This document shows positions 45,143 to 54,920 of a DNA stretch of 64,000 bases, piece by piece. Source of the DNA: Buddleja alternifolia (Eukaryota; Streptophyta; Magnoliopsida; Lamiales; Scrophulariaceae). The first letter of the stretch is position 1; every line of letters starts with the position of its first letter. The stretch is from assembly GCA_019426215.1 (NCBI GenBank), contig CM033396.1:27543101-27607100 (forward strand). Direction: 5' to 3'. Below the pieces are notes generated by a model. That model made no database searches, had not been told where the DNA came from, and was given only the letters and a program-made list of their open reading frames with translations. The position numbers were made by a program, and so were the translations under genes.

Positions 45143-47459
45143 AGGAAATTTAAATAAAAATTCAAAAATGTTACAAGTTTCGGTAAATCTCAAAAAATAG
45201 CACAAAACGTTGTTATGCACAGCGTCTCACAATTTTTAATATTTAAAAAAAAAAGAAGCAATTTGTAATTTATTTATTTTCAATTTGTCTCTCAATTTTA
45301 TTTTTATTAATTGTTCTGTCGTTTGACCATTAGTGTTTTGACTTGAGTGGCCATATTTCTTTTGTCAAACATAAAAATAAGCCAATTCTTACAGTTTTAC
45401 AAAGTTCATAAAAAAATGCACAGAGGCGAAATATGAGCCAGAAAATCAAAGTACAATTACGAAGGAATATAACATAACATGAACATAACGTAAAAGTAAA
45501 GTTATGGATGAACATAACATAAAAAATGACTTTTTCTTTTTTTTTATTTTTTTACTCATATTTCGTCTTTTTCTGTGCATTTTTTTTCTTCGACTTGAAC
45601 ACAAAAATTACAGGTTATGCTATGAACTTTGTAAAATTGTAAGAATTGGCTCATTTCGATGCCCAACTGAAAAAATATAGCCACGCAAAACAACCAAGCT
45701 TGAGCCATTTTTTATAAAGAATTTTTTATTTTATTTTCTGGCTCATATTTCGCCTCTTTCTGTTATTTTTTTTTTCTTTCACTTGAACATAAAAATTGTA
45801 GGTTATGTTATGAGCTTTGTAAAACTGTAAGAATTGGCTCATTTCGATATCCGGGTGAAAAAATATGGCCACGCAAAACACTAACGGTCAAACGACCGTA
45901 CAATCATTAAAAAAAAATTGAGAGACAAATCGGAAAAAAAAATTCTTAAATTATTTTTTAAAAAAAATTAAAAATTGTGAGACGCTATTGTGCACACGTC
46001 GCACAGTAGAGACGGTGTCCACAACAGCGTTTTGTGCTATTTTCTGAAAGGACAAATGTCATTTATAGTCCCTAAACTATTATGTTTGTCAAACTTACGT
46101 CCCTAAACTAAACTTTGTTATGCTACCGTCCTTAAAGTAAAAATTTTGTCTCACTTTAGTCCTTTCCTATAGTTTGTGACCAGATATTAGTTTCCAGTGG
46201 TCCCTGAAATATCAAATTTGTATCACTTTGGTCCCTAAACCCAAACAAAACGGAAAAATTTCTGTTTTTTGCAATTTTACAATCTACCTTATTTTAAGTG
46301 TTATTATTTAACTAATATAAATTATTATATATTTATAGGTAATGTCTCATAGAAGGATAAAAAATTAATATATATTGATAATTAACTCCTAAGTTAAAGA
46401 ATAAAAACAACTACCTTATTTAATTGTTACTATTTAGCTAATATTTATCGGACACAGGAACCTCATCATGCGCAGTTGTACAAAACCATACTTATAAAGG
46501 TCCTTTCTCAACATAGCATGGATAAATTACTAAATTGAGTTTTCTACCATTCATTGTGAAAAACTAATTTGTTAGTAGTTTGATTGCTTTAGAAGTGACC
46601 AAAGATCATAATGCAAAATACATGGATGAATATGTAGAGATAACGGTTAACGAATATTTTTCTTTTTTATGGTTTGTTTTCTTTCTTTTTTTCTAGTCTT
46701 AACGAATATCATTTGTTGAGATCATAATTAATTTTTTCCAGTAAAAATATAATTTAAGTGTTATTATTCTATAATAGATGATTAATTTCTTATTATAATA
46801 AATATTTAATTGATTATTAGTTAATAAACTTTTAAAATATTCTTCTTGAAATTAAATTACTCAATTATAATTATCTTATTTTGTAATTTGTGAATTTTAT
46901 TATTTATTAATTAAACTTAATTAATTGAATGATTAAGCAATCATTTAATTATTGAAGGAGTAAAAACTAATTATTATTTTTTATCATTTTATTTAGACAT
47001 TGACCATTAGTATATATTAGCTAAATAATAACAATCAAAATAAGGTAGTTGTTTCTATTCTTTTATTTAGGAATTAATTATTAATATATATATATATATA
47101 ATTTTTTATCCTTGTATTTGACATTATCTATAAGTATATACTAATGTATATTAGTTAAATAATAATAATTAAAATACAGTAGATTGTAAAATTATTAAAA
47201 AAAAATCCCGCTTTTTTTAGTTTAGGGACCAAAGTGATACAAGTTTGATAATTCGGGGACTACCGTAAACATCCGGTCACAAACCACCGGAAAAGACTAA
47301 AGTGAGAAGAAATTATTACTTTAGGGACGGTAGCGTAACAAATTTTAGTTTAGGAACATAAGTGAGACAAATATAATAGTTTAGGGAGTATAAGTGACAT
47401 TTGTCTTTCTGAGATTTACCAAAACTTTTAACATTTTCGGATTTTTTATTTAAATTCCC
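45143..47459. mobile_element. Foldback Mutator-like element with nested TIR element
   Basis: Flanked by the 11-bp direct repeat CCCTCTTTTGC (45132-45142, 47460-47470). Ends are long inverted repeats starting (A)GGAAATTTAAATAAAAA, then TTCGGTAAATCTCA and AATAGCACAAAACG. The left arm (to about 45540) pairs with the right side, which carries two tandem copies of a roughly 190-bp arm segment (AAAATTACAGGTTATG and AAAATTGTAGGTTATG, about 45603 and 45785). A second TIR element lies inside the right terminal repeat. No coding. Confidence 0.7.
46048..47407. mobile_element. Nested TIR element, 1.36 kb
   Basis: About 210-bp inverted termini beginning AAGGACAAATGTCATTTATA (left) and AAGACAAATGTCACTTATAC (right complement), with repeated GTCCCTAAACT phrases. 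It splits the outer element's terminal repeat within TATTTTCTGAGATTTACC, leaving TCTGA on both sides (46043-46047, 47408-47412). Interior AT-rich, non-coding. Superfamily uncertain because the duplication length is ambiguous. Confidence 0.7.
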
Positions 47460-47470
47460 CCCTCTTTTGC

Positions 47471-48325
47471 CAATAACTCATTACACATTCACTGACCATA
47501 TTTATAGGAAAAAAATGCCCTTTATTAATGGAAAATTCTAAATTCATTTTTCAACCATCTATTATAATACTTTGTTCCGTCATCAATTAAATTTCAGTAT
47601 AATTTACCCCAAAACTGATATAATATTAAGTTCATTACAAATGTTAACATTCACGGAACTAATATAATAAAATATGATTGTAGTATTATAAACAAAAAAT
47701 ACTAGACATAAAACAATCTCATATAAATTTCTCTGATCACTATTAATACATTTTTTCAGATACATTTCAGACTTCTACTAATTGATAATTCATGTCATTC
47801 ATTATTAGAGTAATATTTTTTTGGTAAAACTCATTATTTTTCGTAAGTATTATATTACTTATTGTGATAAAGATATAAACCTACTAATATGGCCTTTTTA
47901 TTGAAAATATGTAACAATTATTTATTAAGACATGTATATAGCTTATTTTTGTATAAGTGCAACCAAAATTAAAATACACAAAATAATAAGATTTTCTTCT
48001 AACATATAATAACACAACTATGTTATTCAAGGAAAGAAAGAGTAAATCTATGACATTTTTCCTAAAGGAAAAATCTATAATATAGTAGCGATATTGATGT
48101 ACATGAAACGATTTAAAATTTTAATTTGTGAATTTTTTTCATATGAAATTGAAGAAAAACAAAGAACAAGAAAAAATACTTTTGGGTTTACAAATGAAAT
48201 AAATCCACTTGTGAAAGATATTGTCAACTCACTTAATGGTGTTATACACCATCACTAATGGTGTTAACAATGAAGGGGATAATTGATGTTTCAATAGTTT
48301 AAGGGGGTTGATGTGTAGAGTCAGA
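47471..48325. other. AT-rich spacer
   Basis: No gene or repeat recognised. Confidence 0.6.
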
Positions 48326-48705
48326 CACTACAAGAAAAATGATTATTGATCATGTCAATATATATGTTATGGTAAAAAGTCCTTTTGCCATGGTTAAAAC
48401 CAATTGACCATGGCTTTGCTACGGCTTTGGCCGTGGTATTTGCAAACATGACCAAAACATTTACCATGACTTATAGTTATGGTCAATGTTTTGTTCATTG
48501 TAAAGACCATGACTTTTAGTCATTGTAAAAAAGTGTTAGATTAACATTTCTTCCATCACGGCTATTTAGAGATTAAAATAACTAGCATTCTTTTTCACCA
48601 CGGCTAACTTTAGTGTGGATATATGGTCAAGTTAGCCATGAGTTTAGACCGCTATAAACCATAGTTTTAAGCCATGAATTGTCAATACTCACTTTTCTTG
48701 TAGTG
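48326..48705. mobile_element. CACTA MITE, 380 bp
   Basis: Ends CACTACAAGAAAAATG and CACTTTTCTTGTAGTG, inverted termini of the CACTA superfamily. The interior repeats CCATGG, CACGGCT and TATGGTCA motifs as in CACTA subterminal regions. A 3-bp duplication is not evident (AGA versus TGT), so one flank may have changed. Confidence 0.75.
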
Positions 48706-49423
48706 TGTATAGTTTAAGGGGGTTTATCAATTTTTATACTTTAGAAAAAAAATTTAATAATTTTTTGAATAATTAATTGTAGAATTATTGATTAAAGAGT
48801 AATTAATTTTCTTAAATCATTGTTTGGTTATCAATTTAAAAAAGCTTTATTTGTGAGATACACTATGCATGTAAAAGGTGTGTTTAGTTAAACTATAAAA
48901 ATCATCTTCTTTTGTTTGTAGTCTAACCGAAATAGTAGTATTAACCCATAACAAATGAATGATCAGAGAAAAAGCCTAGAACATCATTTCCCGACTTAAT
49001 ATGAAAACTTAGGAAAAATATTAATAGTTTAATTTTAACTATGTACTAATGAGAATTGATTACATTTCATCGCTTGTGACTTCAGAGACGTTCACCCTCT
49101 TATGAAGGCATCATAGAATGCATTTTTCATTACATTGTATAAGAAAACAGTCACTACCAGCTATTGCAATTTCGGAACAAATATTCGTAAAACAATTCTG
49201 GATTCTTGTTTTCAACCTTTTCTCATATTGTGAATATTGAATGAGTAAATTATTGTCTGAATGATCAATAAATGAAATTAAACTCTACTACTTGAATTGT
49301 GCCATGATATTGTTTGTCAAGTCAATAAAATATAGTTGTCGAAAGATGATTATGATTTATATAGAATAGGAATAAGTGAATCTTGTGGATTTTACTCTCT
49401 AACAAAAATAAATATGAAAGATT
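48706..49423. other. AT-rich spacer
   Basis: No supported feature. Confidence 0.6.
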
Positions 49424-49438
49424 AAACAAACCAAAGTC

Positions 49439-49952
49439 AACCCTCTCTCTCCTCAACTCTCTCTAAGCCCTATCCTTCTTTTTTTTCTTTTTTCCTCCTC
49501 CGATGAAAATCGTCCACTTCACCACTGTAAGCACCATCATCGGCTGGTTGGGTTGGAACATTCTTCTTCAAGTTGAACATCACATCCTCAAATCTGACTA
49601 GACGGATATGGATCTAACGAGACAGAAACAGATCTGACGAGATGAAGACGGATGATACATAAGTTTTTATATAGCGTTTTATATTTTTTGTTTAGTATTT
49701 TATTTTCTCTCTCGTATGAGAGTTTACTTTCTCTCTCAAATGAGAGTTTCGCCTCTCCTTGAGTAGGAGTTGCACAAGAAGTTTCTTGTGTTCGTTTGTG
49801 AGTTCTTAAGATTTGTTATCTTTAAGAAACTTGATAGCCTGTGTTTCAGATGTTCTTACTACATCGTTTGAGTCGATATGATTTGTATTGTTCCAGGCGT
49901 TGTAAACTTTTGATTGAATGATATATAAGACCTTTTTTTCTTCAAAAAAAAC
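49439..49952 (+). mobile_element. Poly(A)-tailed retroposon, 514 bp
   Basis: Bounded by a perfect 15-bp duplication AAACAAACCAAAGTC (49424-49438, 49953-49967) and ending in an A-rich tail (CTTCAAAAAAAAC). It starts with a CT-rich leader (CCCTCTCTCTCCTC), contains an ATG-starting segment near 49503, and ends GATTGAATGATATATAAGACC before the tail. It lacks the tRNA-like promoter of SINEs. Either an internally deleted LINE or a processed retrocopy. Confidence 0.75.
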
Positions 49953-50252
49953 AAACAAACCAAAGTCGATGAAGCTCTAGCTGGCGAAACTGAGACTCCA
50001 AGAAGTTAGAGGTCTTGTGTTCTACTTTCACCAAAAGCGTGTGAGCTTTTTTTCCTACACTACAAGAAAACAACTTGATTCTGTTTTAACTGATTTTGTA
50101 CAAGTAATTGTTAGTTGATTGTAATTAATATGTCGCAATATGATATTCATAATATATATTATGTAATCTATTCATTCAACAAATAAAGATTAACAGACCA
50201 AAATTTGAAAATCATACCGTAGTTTTCACTTGTTAAAACTTATTTTGGAGGA

Positions 50253-50472
50253 GTCAATAATGTCTTAGCCTATTGGTAAAACTGATGCCCCATGACTTAG
50301 AGGTCTTGGGTTCGATCCCACCAGATATGTGAGTTATTTCTCTAGTTATATAGTACTTCTTTATTTCTAGTTTGTAGTTCATTATTATTAGTTTGTAATA
50401 GAAAATTATTGATTACGATTGTTGATTCGATATTCGATGTAATGATGTAACCATTTCATTTAAAAAAAAAAT
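50253..50472 (+). mobile_element. SINE, tRNA-derived, family 1
   Basis: Polymerase III B box GGTTCGATCCC (50309-50319) and an A-box-like TTAGCCTATTGGTAAAAC about 45 bp earlier, ending TTTAAAAAAAAAA. Perfect 14-bp duplication CTTATTTTGGAGGA (50239-50252, 50473-50486). A related copy lies at 61637-61860. Confidence 0.88.
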
Positions 50473-50486
50473 CTTATTTTGGAGGA

Positions 50487-50822
50487 AATCGTGATTTGAT
50501 TTTTTAACTTCTAATTTAATTGCTCTTAACTTCAAAATAATCAAATTTTAAGATAATTATTAATTATTCGACTTTTTAATTGTTGTACAAAACAGTAAGT
50601 TCATTAAAGCACTAGTGATTAAGTTAACCTTTTGAATTTAATCCAAAATAAGGCATATAATTTTCATTGTTTTCTTGCATATACGTGCTTTTGTTATAAT
50701 CTTTATTATTATCATTATACTTTTTGTTAACTATGATATGTTTGATATGGAAGCATTTACGTTATAATCGATCGTGCAATTTAATTCAACATTAGAAATA
50801 AGAGGCATGAGCAAAGGTTCCA
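50487..50822. other. AT-rich spacer
   Basis: No feature seen. Confidence 0.6.
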
Positions 50823-50831
50823 AAATAAGAA

Positions 50832-52043
50832 GGGAAAATTGCATAATATACCCCTGTAAAACACGAAATTTGCACGAAATCCACTTGTGTTAAAAAAAAT
50901 AGCCTGATATACCCCTGTATTTTTTAAAACCCTGCACGAAAACCCCCGTCCGTTAGAAATTAACGGAGAGTAGCTCTCACTCGCGGGTTGTGTGAAGTGG
51001 GATGTATTTTAGGGTTTTTACAGGTTAAAATGGATGAAAAATTGACTAAAATACCCTTTTCCTATTTGCCTTTTTTTTTCTTTCTCTTTTCCCTTTTTTT
51101 CTTTTCCTTTTTTCTTTTCTCCCTCACTCTTTTCTTCTTCCTGCTGTATGTCACCCACAGCTCCCTCTCCTTCACCACAGGCCGCCTCTAACCACCATGA
51201 TGCCGCTACAGATAACCACCATCAACACCCTCCAAAACCTAGGCGTCGTCATCTCGGCCCGCTCTACCTGTTCTCAAAACCACCGCCGCCACTCTACCGC
51301 ATTGTCTCCGACCCCCAGTCCTGTCGGCAATCGCCAGGCTATCACCACCGCCGTCACTCCACCGCAGCCGCCGCTCCCGAGAAACGCTTCTAGGTCTCCG
51401 ATCTGCGGAAAGAATACTAATCATGAGACTAGCATCGTTATTCGAATTGATAATTAATTGTTCTTGATTGAAAATTAATTGTTCTTGATTGAATTGTGTG
51501 ATTTGAATTTATTCTCTATTGATTGAAATGAATTGAATAACAGAGGAGGAAGAGAATGAAGGAGCCGTTGAAAAAGATGAACAAATGGGTGAATGAGTTC
51601 GTAAAACGATGTCGCTGAAGTCCCTATACAAAATTGTGATGTTTTGATGATTTTTTTTAATTTGTAAGAATTTTTTTCTTAATTTTCTTAATTTGTCAGA
51701 ATTTTTTGTAATGAATTGTTATGTTTTGATGATTTTTTCATAATTTTTATAAATATTTATGATTTTTTTCATAATATTTATTATTTTGTCTCCATGTGTT
51801 TGATCCAACGGTTAAGAACAATGATCCAAAGGCTGAGATTAAATGAGAATATAATAATATTTATTAATATTAGGGGTATAACAGTAATACAACACAAAAA
51901 ACTAACACCGTTAGTCAAAATTAACGGAAAGGGAGAGTGTGCAAACTACAAGATAACACAGGGGTATATTAGGCTATTTTTTTAACACAGGTGGTTTTCG
52001 TGCAGATTTCATGTTTCACAGGGGTATGTTATGCAATTTTCCC
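50832..52043. mobile_element. Non-autonomous Mutator element, 1.2 kb
   Basis: Perfect 9-bp duplication AAATAAGAA (50823-50831, 52044-52052). Terminal inverted repeats over 100 bp: GGGAAAATTGCATAATATAC left, GGGAAAATTGCATAACATAC right complement, each followed by CCCTGT and later TAGCCT-ATATACCCCTGT. The interior has a pyrimidine tract (51060-51130) and a CCACCG-rich segment with short Pro/Ser/His-rich frames (51148-51393, 51197-51457), possibly a captured 5' end of a host gene. No transposase. Confidence 0.9.
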
Positions 52044-52172
52044 AAATAAGAACTACCACGAGGTTAAGTTTTTGCTTGCATGATAACGAATAACATAATG
52101 AATCAAACTGTATTGCGTGCACGTGGTTAATTATAATATAACTTTGTAGATCTTTATCTTGTTTTACCTTAA

Positions 52173-53272
52173 TGACTCAAGGATGGAATCTCAAAACTCC
52201 ATATTGTTGTAAATGTAAGGTGTCTTGGGACGGTGTTTAGAGAATGATAATCGAAGCAAGAGTATAATTCTTTGTCTTTGAAACGATATTATCCCGCTCA
52301 CAGTGTTTATGGTATATGGTAATTATTTTTCAAGATTCAACTACTAGTGTTTCGAAGTAGTAGCACTACAAATTTCAAAACTCTACAAACAAAATAAAGT
52401 TTTGAACTCTCTTTTGACCTATGTAAGAAATGCAATTAACAGATTTTAAATGTACAAAGAAGAGAAAAGAAGAATGAATTGAATGAGGAATTCGAAAATG
52501 AGGGGGCCTATTTATAGAAGACTAAAAGTTGTGGGCTAGCAAACACAACTTTTCATTTTAGCCACCGCGGATGCTTTTTCGCCCGAAAAGGCACCATTTC
52601 CGCCAAGCAGACGCCCTTTTGCCGAAACATACAACTTTCTGGTGGAAAGGGTGCACACGGACCAGATGCACCGCATCGCGTGCGATCACGGCCATCGATC
52701 GTACGACAACAATCACAAGATCTCGTCCGGCCATGTAGAGGTTTCATTCAATGGTAAATGAAGGAAAACAATATAGGTTAAATGAAAATGTATTTTGTCC
52801 AAAAAGATAAAACCAAACGGGCCAAGCCCAAGATCCAAACCAATCCGCACCCGCGCCCGTCCCGACCCGGGCGTGCAGGCTTTGTGGTGACACAACAACA
52901 CTTGCATAGATGCTCCCCTTCTACAAAATTGTGGTGCCCTAAGAGCCCTAATCATAATGCCAATCCAAGGATTTATAAACCCATTGCATTTAGGATGAAA
53001 TTCCAATGTGGGACAAGCCTCTTATAAGCTTTCCTATATTCCCACATTTTACTAATACTTAATCACATTTTAACTAGTTTAAGTGGCCTACTTTGGACAT
53101 TAATATCTTATTCATCCCAAATTGGATTTTAGCAATTAAATTCACCAAATTCATCTACTTAGAATGTTGATTAATATTATCCAAAGAAATTCCAATTTCG
53201 ATAAATGAAATCCACTTAAATTGTTAGTCAAAGTTGGGGAAAAATCATTTTTCTCAAACCCAATTTTCCAAC
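52173..53272 (-). repeat. Probable solo LTR, minus strand
   Basis: On the minus strand it starts near 53272 with GTTGGAAAATTGGGTTTGAG, a familiar plant copia LTR start. It has a TATA box (complement of TATTTATA at 52509-52516) and no internal genes on either side. Ends are approximate and no clean duplication was found. Confidence 0.45.
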
Positions 53273-53549
53273 GCCTTCAGGTTTTAGCAATGGTTCTCCC
53301 AAAAAATTGAAGTTGCTAACAGCATAATTAATATATTGAAAAACTGAAAATAGCTTCTTTACAATAACACCACAATTCATTGTTAATTCATGTTATTCTT
53401 TTGGTAAGCGTTAATTCATGTTATTCATTGTTAGAATAACACCACATTTTAATTTTCAATTTAAGTAACTATTGATAATTCCTGTTATTACTGTTATTAT
53501 TAATTCCTGTTATTATTAGAATGACATTTCTTACTTTTTGAGTATTATT

Positions 53550-54920
53550 GATTTAAATGAATTTAATACATCCATACTTTCTAAATCAAGGGGAGGTGAT
53601 AAATCGGTGGTATGAAAACGGTGGTATATAGCATTTTCCTTACTCTTAATAGGAAAATGCTATATACCACCGTTTTCATACCACCGATTTATCACCTCCC
53701 CTTGATTTAGAAAGTATGGATGTATTAAATTCATTTAAATCAATTAATTGTAAATGATTTCTTGCCAAAAGTAGGGGGAGTGAAAAATCGGTGGTATATA
53801 AAAGGTGGTATATAGCATTACTCTAAGAGTAATGCTATATACCACCTTTTATATACCACCGATTTTTCACTCCCTCTACTTTTGGCAAGAAATCATTTAC
53901 AATTAATTGATTTAAGAGTAATGCTATATACCACCTTTTATATACCACCGATTTTTCACTCCCCCTACTTTTGGCAAGAAATCATTTACAATTAATTGAT
54001 TTAAATGAATTTAATACATCCATACTTTCTAAATCAAGGGGAGGTGATAAATCGGTGGTATGAAGAGTAATGCTATATACCACCTTTTATATACCACCGA
54101 TTTTTCACTCCCCCTACTTTTGGCAAGAAATCATTTACAATTAATTGATTTAAGAGTAATGCTATATACCACCTTTTATATACCACCGATTTTTCACTCC
54201 CCCTACTTTTGGCAAGAAATCATTTACAATTAATTGATTTAAATGAATTTAATACATCCATACTTTCTAAATCAAGGGGAGGTGATAAATCGGTGGTATG
54301 AAAACGGTGGTATATAGCATTTTCCTATTAAGAGTAATGCTATATACCACCTTTTATATACCACCGATTTTTCACTCCCCCTACTTTTGGCAAGAAATCA
54401 TTTACAATTAATTGATTTAAATGAATTTAATACATCCATACTTTCTAAATCAAGGGGAGGTGATAAATCGGTGGTATGAAGAGTAATGCTATATACCACC
54501 TTTTATATACCACCGATTTTTCACTCCCCCTACTTTTGGCAAGAAATCATTTACAATTAATTGATTTAAGAGTAATGCTATATACCACCTTTTATATACC
54601 ACCGATTTTTCACTCCCCCTACTTTTGGCAAGAAATCATTTACAATTAATTGATTTAAATGAATTTAATACATCCATACTTTCTAAATCAAGGGGAGGTG
54701 ATAAATCGGTGGTATGAAAACGGTGGTATATAGCATTTTCCTATTAAGAGTAATGCTATATACCACCTTTTATATACCACCGATTTTTCACTCCCCCTAC
54801 TTTTGGCAAGAAATCATTTACAATTAATTGATTTAAATGAATTTAATACATCCATACTTTCTAAATCAAGGGGAGGTGATAAATCAGTGGTATGAAAACG
54901 GTGGTATATAGCATTTTCCT
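53550..54920. repeat. Tandem and inverted MITE array with 416-bp higher-order repeat
   Basis: One MITE of about 175 bp = half A (AGAGTAATGCTATATACC...TTGATTTA, 89 bp) plus half B (AATGAATTTAATACATCC...GCATTTTCCTA). Its ends share ATGCTATATACCACC inverted. Order: B (53550-53640); full inverted copy (53650-53824); A (53826); A+short B (53915); A (54064); A+B (54153); A+short B (54331); A (54480); A+B (54569); A+B (54747-54920). The block starting 53915 recurs at 54331 and 54747, an exact 416-bp period. Confidence 0.92.

Noticed and set aside
50059..50071. CACTACAAGAAAA terminus
   Set aside because: No inverted partner found nearby; probably a lone CACTA end fragment or chance.
51148..51457. 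Pro/Ser/His-rich frames in the 1.2-kb Mutator element
   Set aside because: Short, overlapping in two frames, no recognisable domain; kept only as a possible captured fragment.
52553..53027. Frames on both strands in the GC-richer part of the solo LTR
   Set aside because: Overlap an LTR-like region with its own TATA box; no protein family resemblance.
53550..54920. CRISPR array or centromeric satellite
   Set aside because: Eukaryotic sequence; units are halves of a MITE with inverted termini, and no spacers of uniform size exist.
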